NCBI GenBank assembly: GCA_016722515.1 | Contig: JADKJE010000001.1 | Coordinates: 620,001 to 684,000, forward strand | Direction of reading: 5' to 3' | Length of the DNA: 64,000 bases | Source of the DNA: Alphaproteobacteria bacterium | Lineage (GTDB): Bacteria > Pseudomonadota > Alphaproteobacteria > Rickettsiales > JADKJE01 | Shown here: positions 1-8,577 of the stretch, piece by piece | Layout: each line of letters begins with the position of its first letter | How positions within the stretch are numbered: the first letter of the stretch is position 1 | Notes under the pieces: model-generated | Database searches by the model: none | Told to the model about the DNA's origin: nothing | Seen by the model: the letters and a program-made list of their open reading frames with translations, nothing else | Made by a program: the position numbers and the translations under genes

Positions 1-715
1 CACGACCACGTGAATCAATACGGATAGCAGAGCCAACCGCATCGAGTACATCGATAGATTCGGTTTTTTCCAATTCCCACGAACGCACTTTAAACGCATA
101 AGGTTTAGACGTTAATGCACCAACCGGACAAAGGTCAATAATGTTACCGGATAATTCCGAACTGATATATTGTTCAATATAGGTACCCACTTCCATATCT
201 TCGCCACGAAATACCGCGCCCATTTCTTCGGCACCGGCAACATCCTGTCCAAAACGGATGCAACGCGTACAGTGGATACAGCGCGTCATGAAGGTTTTAA
301 CCAATGGCCCTAAATCTTTTTCTTTAACTGAACGTTTTGTCTCTTTATAGCGGCTGGCGCCTGAACCATAGGCCATAGCCTGATCTTGCAGGTCACATTC
401 TCCGCCTTGATCGCAAATTGGGCAATCCAGCGGGTGGTTAATAAGCAAAAACTCCATCACCCCTTCGCGTGCTTTTTTAACTTTTGGGGTATCGGTATGG
501 ATCACCATACCCTCACCCACTGGCATTGCACACGACGCTACTGGTTTGGGCGATTTTTCTATATCCACCAGACACATCCGGCAATTGCCGGCGATGGATA
601 ATCGTTCATGATAACAGAAACGAGGGATCTCAGCTCCCGCCATTTCACAAGCTTGAAGCACGGTTATTCCGTCTTCCACGGTTAACTGCTTGCCATTTAC
701 TGTCAGTGTTGCCAT
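1..715 (-). CDS. nuoG: NADH-quinone oxidoreductase subunit G, N-terminal part (runs off left edge)
   Basis: Large iron-sulfur subunit of complex I, in the peripheral arm on the cytoplasmic side, passing electrons from NuoF/NuoE towards NuoB. I read 238 residues from an ATG at 715, preceded by a GAAGAG-type ribosome site. The [2Fe-2S] cysteines are at about 34, 45, 48 and 62. The His/Cys cluster ligands are at H94, C98, C101 and C107, and a further 4Fe-4S set is at C146, C149, C152 and C196. The protein continues beyond the window, so the molybdopterin-like domain cannot be judged. It is last in the visible nuo operon and is separated from nuoF by an ankyrin gene and a 304-bp gap. The family assignment is certain from the ligand spacing. 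Confidence 0.97.
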   Translation of the reverse strand, partial: MATLTVNGKQLTVEDGITVLQACEMAGAEIPRFCYHERLSIAGNCRMCLVDIEKSPKPVASCAMPVGEGMVIHTDTPKVKKAREGVMEFLLINHPLDCPICDQGGECDLQDQAMAYGSGASRYKETKRSVKEKDLGPLVKTFMTRCIHCTRCIRFGQDVAGAEEMGAVFRGEDMEVGTYIEQYISSELSGNIIDLCPVGALTSKPYAFKVRSWELEKTESIDVLDAVGSAIRIDSRGR

Positions 716-1019
716 ACGTTTATACTCTTCTATTCGTCTACCTGTTATAGCCTTCTTATTAGCCAAAAACAACCACTTTTGAATTTATCCCATCATAAAA
801 AATGAGATTAGCCGCCGAAATTTAAAAAACGTGCCGCATCAGAAAACTGACATTATAAACCCCTACCCGTATTGCTAGACAATGTCATGACAAAAATAAA
901 CAACCTATCCACCCCTAAAAAAAATGGTGCCTAACCTGGCGATATTTCCAACCAATCTTTAGAAATGATTCACTCTATTTCAACAAGATAATTGGTTTTG
1001 AACGGAAGACTATCGATAT
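716..1019. other. Gap between ankyrin gene and nuoG
   Basis: No convincing gene. On the minus strand a run of eight T (about 919-926) follows a weak GCC/GGC hairpin, possibly a poor terminator after the ankyrin gene. Further on is a candidate promoter for nuoG (852-882). The gap is unusual, because nuoF and nuoG are normally nearly contiguous. Confidence 0.5.
852..882 (-). promoter_or_regulatory. Candidate internal promoter for nuoG
   Basis: On the minus strand there is a TTGTCT hexamer (877-882) and a perfect TATAAT (852-857), 19 bp apart, about 140 bp before the nuoG start. The spacer is long, so this is only a candidate. It would let nuoG be transcribed independently of the genes upstream of the ankyrin insertion. 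Confidence 0.35.
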
Positions 1020-2123
1020 CTATGCGCTTTCAGACATTCTGACCTGTTGGTTTTCACGCATCGAATGTAAGAAATCTTTTTGTTCACACAGCATTAGCTT
1101 GAACATCACATTTTTAAATTCCTGCGATTCTCCATTATCGATCGATTTTCCAGCAATTAATAATTGCTCAACCTCCCATAACACATCAGCACGTGTTGGG
1201 TTGCCCACTTCCTGGTATTGAGCCAAGATATCCTGGTATTCTTCATTAAGTTCGGCAGGCGAACGACCTGGATAAGCAACGTCCGAAACTAATAATAACG
1301 TTTCTTTTTGTAACGCACCTTGCTGCAGCAACGACAGTACGATATCTAACCGTGAAGCATCAATAGCAACTTCCAGCGGCGTATCACCGATACCATCCAT
1401 ATCAATGGCATTGATCTTAGCTCCCTGCTGAACAAGGGCCTGAACCAAAGACATATGGCCAAACTGCACGGCATAATGTAGCGGTATTTTATCATGGTTA
1501 TCGCAGGCATTGACATAGGCACCATGGGATAAAAGAAGATTCAGGGTTTTCAGTAAACCGCGTGAGCTGGCCATGTGTAAAGGCATACGGCCTTTAGCAT
1601 CGGCTACATTAACATTTGCGCCAAAATTCAGCAGTGTTTCTACTGCATCTTCCCGCTCCAGCATGACGGCGTAATGCAGCGGTGTTTGTTCTTCGGCATT
1701 AGCCGCATCAATATAACAATCGCAATGTTTAAGCAGCAATTCCAGAATACCCGTTTTACTGTTACAGGCTACATGCAGCAATGTTTCACCATACTGGTTA
1801 CGCACTTCTGGATCAGCTCCCGCTTTCAGTAATGCCTCAACCGCCGCAACTTTATCCTGAACCACCGCAACAAATAAAGGAGTTTCACCGTTTTTATTAT
1901 ATGAATTCAGCTCCACGTCTTGTTGCACTAACAACTCTATCAAGGACGTACGTCCATGAAACGCCGTGTGATGGAGCATGGTTCTTCGATCCTGATCGAT
2001 AAAGAGTACAATAGATTTATTCACGCACAGAATATTTTCCCATTGCTGGCGAGAGATCCCATTACGCTTGATTGCATCAATCAAATCCTGAAATTGAGGA
2101 GCTGCCGACACTTTTTTGTCCAT
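1020..2123 (-). CDS. Ankyrin-repeat protein inside the nuo operon
   Basis: Protein of 367 residues made of about seven ankyrin repeats (roughly residues 43-275), recognisable from repeated G-x-TPLH/LHxA and LLxxGAxxN patterns. A helical C-terminal tail of about 90 residues resembles nothing I recognise. There is no signal peptide or membrane segment. The start is well supported: AGGGGATTAC precedes the ATG. It lies 19 bp downstream of nuoF and 304 bp before nuoG, on the same strand, so it is probably cotranscribed with complex I. Ankyrin proteins bind other proteins. Whether this one serves complex I assembly or is a host-directed protein that landed here cannot be told from sequence. Confidence 0.9.
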   Translation of the reverse strand: MDKKVSAAPQFQDLIDAIKRNGISRQQWENILCVNKSIVLFIDQDRRTMLHHTAFHGRTSLIELLVQQDVELNSYNKNGETPLFVAVVQDKVAAVEALLKAGADPEVRNQYGETLLHVACNSKTGILELLLKHCDCYIDAANAEEQTPLHYAVMLEREDAVETLLNFGANVNVADAKGRMPLHMASSRGLLKTLNLLLSHGAYVNACDNHDKIPLHYAVQFGHMSLVQALVQQGAKINAIDMDGIGDTPLEVAIDASRLDIVLSLLQQGALQKETLLLVSDVAYPGRSPAELNEEYQDILAQYQEVGNPTRADVLWEVEQLLIAGKSIDNGESQEFKNVMFKLMLCEQKDFLHSMRENQQVRMSESA

Positions 2124-2142
2124 GTAATCCCCTATTAACCCC

Positions 2143-3432
2143 TTATGCCGCCGTTAATTTTTTTTGATAAGACCGGATCCGCTCTTCCATAACCGGACGG
2201 AAATGGCGGATTAATCCTTGTACAGGCCAGGCAGCTGCATCACCCAAGGCACAAATAGTATGGCCTTCAATCTGTTTTGTTAGATCGAGCAAGGAATCAA
2301 TTTCATCAATCGTGGCATTGCCATCCACCATACGTTTCATCATGCGCCATAACCAGCCCGTACCTTCACGGCAAGGCGTACACTGACCACATGATTCATG
2401 CATGTAGAATTTAGACAAACGCATAATGGCCGCAATCACATCGGTTGACTTATCCATCACAATAATCGCTGCTGTGCCAAGACCCGATTGAACCGCACGT
2501 AAACTATCAAAATCCATGAGAACCGTGTCACAAATCGATTTAGGCAAGAGTGGAACCGATGATCCACCAGGAATAATCGCCAATAAATTATCCCAACCAC
2601 CTCTTACACCGCCCGCATGGCGTTCTATAAGTTCTTTGAGGGGAATGCTCATTTCTTCTTCTACGTTGCAAGGCTTGTTCACATGTCCGGATATACAGAA
2701 CACTTTGGTTCCCGTATTATTTTCCCTGCCAATGCCCGCAAACCACGCCGGACCTCTGCGCAAAATAGTTGGCACTACCGCAATGGTTTCGACGTTATTA
2801 ACGGTTGTTGGGCAACCATATAAACCTGCACCTGCGGGAAATGGTGGCTTTAAACGAGGTTGCCCCTTTTTACCCTCCAAGCTTTCAATAAGCGCCGTTT
2901 CTTCACCGCAAATATAGGCTCCTGCCCCACGATGGAGAATGACATCAAAATCATACCCTGAACCACTGGCATTTTTACCGATTAATCCGGCAGCGTACGC
3001 TTCATCAATCGCCTTTTGCAACACTACCGCTTCATTATAATATTCACCACGGATATAAATATAGGCAGCCACCGCATTAATAGCAAAACCGGCGATCAAA
3101 GCCCCTTCAATTAATTTATGGGGATCATGACGGATAATATCACGGTCTTTGCATGTGCCCGGTTCTGATTCATCCGCATTAATTACCAGATAAGAAGGGC
3201 GTCCATCTTTGGATTCTTTTGGCATAAACGACCATTTCATCCCGGCAGAAAATCCTGCACCTCCACGGCCGCGAAGCCCCGAATCTTTTATTTCTTTAAT
3301 GATGCCTTCGCGTCCTTTACCCAGCAAAGACCTGGTGCCATCCCAATCGCCACGTTTTTTGGCAGCGTCTAAGCGCCAATCTTCCATGCCATATAAATTC
3401 GTAAAAATACGATCCCTTGCGTGCAATGCCAT
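2143..3432 (-). CDS. nuoF: NADH-quinone oxidoreductase subunit F
   Basis: The 51-kDa-type subunit that binds NADH and FMN and holds the N3 4Fe-4S cluster, the electron entry point of complex I. Its 429 residues match the usual family length. The Gly-rich GRGGAGF motif is at residues 55-61, and the cluster cysteines sit in ESCGQCTPCREGT (about 348-354) with a further Cys near 394. The start ATG directly follows the nuoE stop codon (stop 3433-3435, ATG 3430-3432), so the two are translationally coupled. It looks intact. Confidence 0.98.
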   Translation of the reverse strand: MALHARDRIFTNLYGMEDWRLDAAKKRGDWDGTRSLLGKGREGIIKEIKDSGLRGRGGAGFSAGMKWSFMPKESKDGRPSYLVINADESEPGTCKDRDIIRHDPHKLIEGALIAGFAINAVAAYIYIRGEYYNEAVVLQKAIDEAYAAGLIGKNASGSGYDFDVILHRGAGAYICGEETALIESLEGKKGQPRLKPPFPAGAGLYGCPTTVNNVETIAVVPTILRRGPAWFAGIGRENNTGTKVFCISGHVNKPCNVEEEMSIPLKELIERHAGGVRGGWDNLLAIIPGGSSVPLLPKSICDTVLMDFDSLRAVQSGLGTAAIIVMDKSTDVIAAIMRLSKFYMHESCGQCTPCREGTGWLWRMMKRMVDGNATIDEIDSLLDLTKQIEGHTICALGDAAAWPVQGLIRHFRPVMEERIRSYQKKLTAA

Positions 3433-4035
3433 TTACGCACCCTCCTTTTGTGAAGGCGACCAACCTTCGGGAGCCGAACATTGACGGCCTTTAACTGAAC
3501 CTACTTTAGGATGGCGACCTGAGGCCAGTTCATCCAAGACACGTTCCATGCTCTGGCGATCAAGATCTTCATAATAATCATCATTGATTTGAACCACCGG
3601 CGCATTCACGCAGGCTCCCAGGCATTCCACTTCCACCAGACTGAACTTGCCATCCTCGGTGGTTTCACCTATGCCGATACCTAATTTGCTTTTACAGGCG
3701 CTGGTTACATCATCCGATCCACGCAGCCAACACGGTGTCGTTCTACATATCTGGATAAAGTGTTTACCAACAGGGGCTAAATTGAACATGCTATAAAACG
3801 TTGCTACTTCATAAACGCGGATATAGGGCATTTGCAACATTTGCGCAATAACATCCATCGCCGCCAGCGAAACCCAATTTTGATTTTGGCGCTGTGCCAA
3901 ATCTAACAAAGGCAATACCGCACTTTGCTGCCGCCCTTTAGGATATGTCGCGATAAACTCCTCTGCCTTTTTTAGATTTTCAGGCGTAAACTCAAATGAT
4001 TCTGGCTGAATCTTAGCAACAGGTCTTTGACTCAT
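3433..4035 (-). CDS. nuoE: NADH-quinone oxidoreductase subunit E
   Basis: The 24-kDa-type subunit with a thioredoxin-like fold that carries the N1a [2Fe-2S] cluster next to NuoF. Ligands are C97 and C102 (CRTTPC) and C138 and C142 (CLGAC), the canonical spacing. At 200 residues it is of normal length, with a short basic, Ser/Pro-containing C-terminal tail beyond the fold. Its start overlaps the nuoD stop by 4 bp, so it depends on translation through the end of nuoD. That matters because nuoD carries a premature stop. Confidence 0.97.
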   Translation of the reverse strand: MSQRPVAKIQPESFEFTPENLKKAEEFIATYPKGRQQSAVLPLLDLAQRQNQNWVSLAAMDVIAQMLQMPYIRVYEVATFYSMFNLAPVGKHFIQICRTTPCWLRGSDDVTSACKSKLGIGIGETTEDGKFSLVEVECLGACVNAPVVQINDDYYEDLDRQSMERVLDELASGRHPKVGSVKGRQCSAPEGWSPSQKEGA

Positions 4036-5219
4036 CGATCAATTTCTCCAAATACGATATCCATAGTCCCGATAATCGCCACAACGTCTGCAACCAAATG
4101 TCCTTTGGACATAAATTCAAGAGCTTGCAAATGGGCAAAACCAGGGGCACGCAAATAGCAGCGATACGGACGATTAGTACCATCAGTAACCAAATAAACG
4201 CCAAACTCGCCTTTAGGCGCTTCAACCGCCGTATAGGTTTCGCCTTCAGGAACGTGATATCCTTCTGTGTATAACTTAAAGTGATGGATCAGCGCTTCCA
4301 TCGAACGCTTCATCTCGGCACGACTCGGCGGAGATACTTTAGGATTAGTCGCTTTATAGGGCCCTTTAGGCATTTGCTCAACGCATTGTTTAATGATCTT
4401 GATCGACTAGCGCATCTCTTCTACGCGCACCAGATACCGGTCATAACAATCACCATTTTTACCAATAGGAATATCGAATTCCATCTTATCATAAACATCA
4501 TAGGGCTGGCTCTTACGCAAATCCCAGGCAACACCAGAACCACGCAACATCGGTCCGGTAAAGCCCCAATCCATAGCCTGATCCGCACTAACCGTGCCAA
4601 TGTCAACAAGACGTTGCTTGAAAATACGATTTTCGGTCAAGAGACTTTCTACATCATCAATGTATTTCGGGAATTTATCAGCAAAGGCGGCAATATCTTC
4701 CAAGATCCCTACAGGAAGATCCTTGGCAACACCACCGGGGCGAAAATAGGCCGAGTGTAGGCGTGCTCCAGAGACCCGCTCATAAAACGCCATCATCTTT
4801 TCGCGCTCTTCAAACAACCAAAGCAACGGGGTGGTTGCACCAATATCAAGAGCCTGGGTAGTGATATTCAAAATATGGTTAAGAAGACGGGTAATCTCAC
4901 TGAAAAGCACCCTTATATACTGCGCACGTTGTGGCACTTCAAGTTTTAATAATTTTTCAACTGCCAGTGCAAATGCATGCTCCTGACACATGGGCGAAAC
5001 ATAATCGAGACGGTCAAAATAAGGGACAGCCTGCAAAAATGTTTTATATTCGATCAATTTTTCAGTTCCACGATGCAACAGGCCGATATGCGGATCGGCA
5101 CGCTCAACCACCTCGCCATCGAGCTCAAGCACCAGACGCAACACACCGTGTGCTGCCGGATGTTGTGGACCAAAATTAAGGGTCATATTCTTAATGGTCA
5201 CTTGGTCTTGAATCGTCAT
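4032..5219 (-). pseudogene. nuoD: NADH-quinone oxidoreductase subunit D with in-frame amber codon
   Basis: The 49-kDa-type subunit that forms the quinone site with NuoB. The reading frame from ATG 5219 encodes typical NuoD (NFGPQHPAAHG near the N-terminus) for 270 residues, then reads TAG at 4407-4409, then continues in the same frame for 124 more conserved residues to the normal stop at 4032. The stop sits in EEMR-[stop]-SIKIIKQC, where the family usually has Gln, so a CAG to TAG transition is the simplest explanation. Total length through the stop (395) is normal. An ATG at 4373, 12 codons downstream, could reinitiate but has no strong ribosome site. All other nuo genes here look intact. 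It could be a pseudogene, a suppressed stop, a split functional gene or a sequence error. Confidence 0.9.
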
Positions 5220-5242
5220 AGGAAAACCTTATCTCTTTCGCT

Positions 5243-5845
5243 TTATGCCTTGGCCTTTTCGTCCCCAGGTAATACATACTGGGTTCCTTCCCACGGACTT
5301 AAATTATCAAAATATCTAAACTCCTGATCCAACTTCACAGGCTCGTACACCACACGTTTCTTTTCGTGATCGTAACGTACTTCAACATGGCCGGTTAGTG
5401 GAAAATCTTTTCGTAATGGATGCCCTACAAAACCGTAATCGGTTAGGATACGACGCAAATCTTCGTGGTTCCCAAAAATCACTCCATACATATCCCATAC
5501 TTCACGCTCAAACCATCCGGCAGCACTAAATACACAGGACACAGAAGGAATAACGGTGTCTTCATTGGCATCAACATGAACTCTCACTCGCACATTATGA
5601 CGCAGCGACAACAACAGATACACCACATCAAAGCGGTTGCGGCGCTGCGGATAATCTGCCCCACAAATGCCTATGAGCATTTTAAACTGGCAAGCGCCAT
5701 CATCCTTTAAAAACTCGAGCATTCCGATCAGGTTTTCAGAATTAACGTTAATACGTAATTCGCCATTGGTTTCAACAGCTGTCACTTCACCGCCTGGAAA
5801 AGCCTGAAGGACGCGGTCAGCAATAATAGGAAGAGATGAGATCAT
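5243..5845 (-). CDS. nuoC: NADH-quinone oxidoreductase subunit C
   Basis: The 30-kDa-type peripheral-arm subunit that packs against NuoD and NuoB. Its 200 residues match separate (unfused) NuoC of alphaproteobacteria. The family signature ERExWDMxGxxFxxHxxLRRILTDYGFxGHPLRKDFP is present at roughly residues 113-152. It ends with an acidic/basic tail typical of the group. It lies between nuoB (2-bp gap) and nuoD (23-bp gap) and looks intact. Confidence 0.97.
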   Translation of the reverse strand: MISSLPIIADRVLQAFPGGEVTAVETNGELRINVNSENLIGMLEFLKDDGACQFKMLIGICGADYPQRRNRFDVVYLLLSLRHNVRVRVHVDANEDTVIPSVSCVFSAAGWFEREVWDMYGVIFGNHEDLRRILTDYGFVGHPLRKDFPLTGHVEVRYDHEKKRVVYEPVKLDQEFRYFDNLSPWEGTQYVLPGDEKAKA

Positions 5846-5847
5846 AC

Positions 5848-6423
5848 CTAACCATTCCTCCGCAATATTTTTTGGCGTTTAATTTTACGCTGCAACTGCA
5901 AAATACCGTAAAGCAAGGCTTCTGCAGTTGGCGGACATCCCGGCACGTAAACATCAACCGGCACAATCCGGTCACATCCACGCACGACCGAATAGGAATA
6001 ATGGTAATAACCGCCGCCATTGGCACAGCTTCCCATCGAAATAACCCAGCGCGGCTCAGCCATCTGGTCATATACTTTACGTAACGCTGGAGCCATTTTA
6101 TTGGTTAGGGTTCCGGCCACAATCATCACATCCGATTGGCGTGGGCTGGGCCTAAACAACAAACCAAAACGATCCATATCATAACGGCTAGCTGCCGTTT
6201 GCATCATTTCAACCGCACAACAGGCCAGACCGAAAGTCATTGGCCATAAAGACCCTTTATGTGCCCATGTCAGCAGATTATCCAGGCTGGCCGTCACAAA
6301 TCCACGGTTGCTGATTTCATCAAACACATTATTCAGCATCTGGTCTTGCGTTGCCCCAGGAGCAATCGGCTGATTTAAACTAAACATAGAATCAAGAGGT
6401 TTTAAGGACGTATCAGACATCAA
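5848..6423 (-). CDS. nuoB: NADH-quinone oxidoreductase subunit B
   Basis: The PSST-type subunit that holds cluster N2, the last iron-sulfur centre before quinone. The adjacent cysteines C68-C69 (GLACCAVE), C133 (GSCANGG) and C163 (PGCPP) give the full N2 ligand set. At 191 residues it is a little longer than many homologues because of a 35-residue N-terminal extension. It is preceded by nuoA with a 15-bp gap. Confidence 0.97.
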   Translation of the reverse strand: MMSDTSLKPLDSMFSLNQPIAPGATQDQMLNNVFDEISNRGFVTASLDNLLTWAHKGSLWPMTFGLACCAVEMMQTAASRYDMDRFGLLFRPSPRQSDVMIVAGTLTNKMAPALRKVYDQMAEPRWVISMGSCANGGGYYHYSYSVVRGCDRIVPVDVYVPGCPPTAEALLYGILQLQRKIKRQKILRRNG

Positions 6424-6438
6424 TCATTTCCAATTAAA

Positions 6439-6825
6439 TCATTCCCAATCCAGGGCACCGCGTTTCCACTCATAGATAAACCCAGCCGTCAATACGCCGA
6501 GAAAGCCCATCATGGCCCAAAAACCGACAAGCCCAATATGGCCAAGTGATACGGCCCATGGAAACAGGAACGCTACTTCAAGATCGAAAATAATGAATAA
6601 AATAGCCACTAGATAAAAGCGGACATCAAATTTACTGCGCGCATCCCCTAGAGCATCAAAGCCGCATTCGTACGAATCGAGCTTTGCTGCATCAGGCTTT
6701 TGCTTACCCACAATATAAGGAAGCACAATCATCACCATAGCCAAAGCAACCGCAATGGCTAAAAAAATCACTATAGGAAGATACGAAGCCAAAAATTCCG
6801 GCTGTATGGTAATCACACCATTCAT
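6439..6825 (-). CDS. nuoA: NADH-quinone oxidoreductase subunit A
   Basis: Small membrane subunit with three predicted transmembrane helices (about residues 10-35, 65-87 and 93-116). The conserved DSYECGFD segment lies between helices 1 and 2. Its 128 residues are normal for the family. It is the first gene of the nuo operon, with a plausible promoter 48-76 bp upstream of its ATG at 6825. Confidence 0.96.
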   Translation of the reverse strand: MNGVITIQPEFLASYLPIVIFLAIAVALAMVMIVLPYIVGKQKPDAAKLDSYECGFDALGDARSKFDVRFYLVAILFIIFDLEVAFLFPWAVSLGHIGLVGFWAMMGFLGVLTAGFIYEWKRGALDWE

Positions 6826-7132
6826 AAATCAAACTTTTGCCTGGTTAATACACGAACCAACGATGAAAACCGATCATAGCGCAGGGGCTTTGCAGGCACA
6901 AGTGAAATTTTTATTGAATCCATCTTTCTCTTTTTCATAGCAGCTTATATTGAACCAAAGAACCCTCAAAAACAAAACAGTGACGCGCCAAAGCTCGATT
7001 CCATCAAGGTCTAGCTGCCACTGATTTCCTGCCACACACGATCGCACACCATAGGCTTATGAGTCATGAGCAAACCGATTCCAAAGGCTTTGATTACTGC
7101 CACCCCTTGCTTGTCTGATTGCTCATCACCGT
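6826..7132. other. Gap between nuoA and the IalB-like gene
   Basis: Contains the nuo promoter candidate (6873-6901). The rest, downstream of the IalB-like gene on the minus strand, shows no supported gene. A 40-codon open stretch there (about 7010-7130) lacks a good start, and I do not call it. Confidence 0.5.
6873..6901 (-). promoter_or_regulatory. Promoter candidate for the nuo operon
   Basis: On the minus strand TTGTGC (6896-6901) and TATGAT (6873-6878) are separated by exactly 17 bp, and the nuoA ATG follows about 48 bp downstream. The position directly before the first operon gene supports it. The -35 box is only partly consensus. Confidence 0.55.
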
Positions 7133-7840
7133 TTATTGGTCGCTTTCTTTTCTTGGCCTAATTTTATGCTTCTTCTTGGTATCCTTGAAAATATCTTGAT
7201 CTGGGTTTGGAGCTTCATCTTTAATGGCGTCGTTTATGTCATCTTTTTTAGATGAACTCCCTTTATCCTTGGCATCCTTATCTTTTTCCTTATCCTTATC
7301 TTTCCCCTTAGCCGATTTATCAATCGCACACATATCTTTCATACGATCATAGGCTTTGCCAAATCCCGATAATGAATACGTATCATCCGATGTCGTTTCA
7401 CGCTGCGAAGTGCCTTTAACGACCAACTTAGATGCTTTTTTCATAGCGGTTACCATTTTAGCATCCTGCTCGGCATCATAGGCCCAGGCGAGCTCACCCT
7501 TAGAAAACATCGTGTATTTATCCGCACCGATATCCACAGCCACTTCGGTTCCTGATTTATACGAATAGCCCGACGACACACTGACTTCATCAACATCGTT
7601 GCGTACATGGGTGACCATCGTGTATGGCTGACCACGTTTGGTAAAAGTGCCGCCTTCATTTTTAGGCATACTCACAATGTAACAGGTTTTCTTACCACCC
7701 AGCTGATAGGTATAGACATTCCATTCACCAAATGTTTGATCAAGTGAAGGCTCGTTATTCGCTGAAGCTGCATGAGCGATTGATGTAACGATACTGAGGA
7801 TCATCACAACGGGTAACGATACGTGCTTTAGTGATTTCAT
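7133..7840 (-). CDS. Invasion-associated locus B (IalB) family exported protein
   Basis: The core after the signal peptide (FGEWNVYTY, KKTCYIVSMPK, then strand-rich segments to about residue 165) fits the IalB family, named for a Bartonella protein linked to erythrocyte invasion but widespread in alphaproteobacteria. I start at the ATG at 7840, not the upstream TTG, because GGAG lies 8 bp before it. The product then begins with a clean signal peptide (MKSLKHVSLP, hydrophobic core, AHA-A). The last 65 residues are an unusual charged tail of KDKDKEKD type, lysine/aspartate-rich and probably disordered. It is transcribed after an OmpR-type regulator. Function in this organism is unknown. Confidence 0.85.
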   Translation of the reverse strand: MKSLKHVSLPVVMILSIVTSIAHAASANNEPSLDQTFGEWNVYTYQLGGKKTCYIVSMPKNEGGTFTKRGQPYTMVTHVRNDVDEVSVSSGYSYKSGTEVAVDIGADKYTMFSKGELAWAYDAEQDAKMVTAMKKASKLVVKGTSQRETTSDDTYSLSGFGKAYDRMKDMCAIDKSAKGKDKDKEKDKDAKDKGSSSKKDDINDAIKDEAPNPDQDIFKDTKKKHKIRPRKESDQ

Positions 7841-7916
7841 ATAATTAGACTCCAAAAAATTCAGCCAAGCTCTTCTCCTATCGTAATATACAGTTTATCG
7901 ATAGAAAAGTATTTTC

Positions 7917-8519
7917 TTACTTATCGCTTCCAAGGCCACCTAATTTATAACCAGTTGCATCTGTGACCAGAAAATCACTGACATTCAAAAACTGATTAAT
8001 TTTTTGACGAAGACGATAAATATGGGTCTCCACCGTATGTGTTTCCATACCTGTGTGTATCCCCCAAAGGGATTTGAGCAGCTGTTCTTTGCTAACGCCA
8101 GTCGTACCATGCTGGGCAAGGAAGGTGATGATTTCCACTTCTTTGGTAGTTAAATTCACCATGACCCGTTGTTCCATATCCATGAGATATTTGCCGCGCG
8201 GGTAAAGGCTATAGTTCCCAATATGAATAACTGGGTCTTTTTCTTCTTGCTGCATTTCATTTTCAGTAATCGATTGCTGCAACTGTTTGGCAGAAACAGG
8301 TTTGGCCCATGTCGTGATGTGTTTCCACTCTCCAGGAGATACAGGCTTTAGAATATCAATCGCCTTTTGCTGATCAATGATCATCAACGTTAGCCCTTTC
8401 CACAAGGCATCCTCAGCCTCAGGTATCTGAGTGACAGGATGAATTTTTGTCCCCGGCACTAGTAATTGGGGAATCAGGTAACTTAAATACACGGAGGGAC
8501 TAACGATTAGAATGGACAT
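7917..8519 (-). CDS. OmpR/PhoB-type transcriptional regulator with degenerate receiver
   Basis: Residues about 100-195 form a winged-helix DNA-binding domain of the OmpR/PhoB type (LTTKEVEIITFLAQ, then VETHIYRLRQKI and a TxxGxGY-like wing ending TDATGYKL). The N-terminal 85 residues occupy the receiver position but lack the usual acidic pair and a clear phosphoacceptor context (only LMIIDQQ), so regulation may be phosphorylation-independent. No histidine kinase is adjacent. It lies upstream of the IalB-like gene on the same strand (76-bp gap) and is divergent from ribA, so either could be its target. Confidence 0.85.
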   Translation of the reverse strand: MSILIVSPSVYLSYLIPQLLVPGTKIHPVTQIPEAEDALWKGLTLMIIDQQKAIDILKPVSPGEWKHITTWAKPVSAKQLQQSITENEMQQEEKDPVIHIGNYSLYPRGKYLMDMEQRVMVNLTTKEVEIITFLAQHGTTGVSKEQLLKSLWGIHTGMETHTVETHIYRLRQKINQFLNVSDFLVTDATGYKLGGLGSDK

Positions 8520-8577
8520 CAGACATACTTTTTTCTATCCTTTATAGCCTATCCTAACTTAAGAGGCGATAGCTAGT

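Noticed and set aside
3437..4040. nuoC/nuoD fusion or missing nuoE
   Set aside because: All of nuoA-F are separate, in the standard order and of standard length, apart from the nuoD stop.
4404..4412. TAG in nuoD as a programmed unusual amino acid (for example pyrrolysine)
   Set aside because: The family position is normally Gln, a single C to T change explains it, and no special element is visible around it.
7010..7130. Minus-strand open stretch (about 40 codons, ending EISGS) after the IalB-like gene
   Set aside because: No good start or ribosome site and no family likeness.
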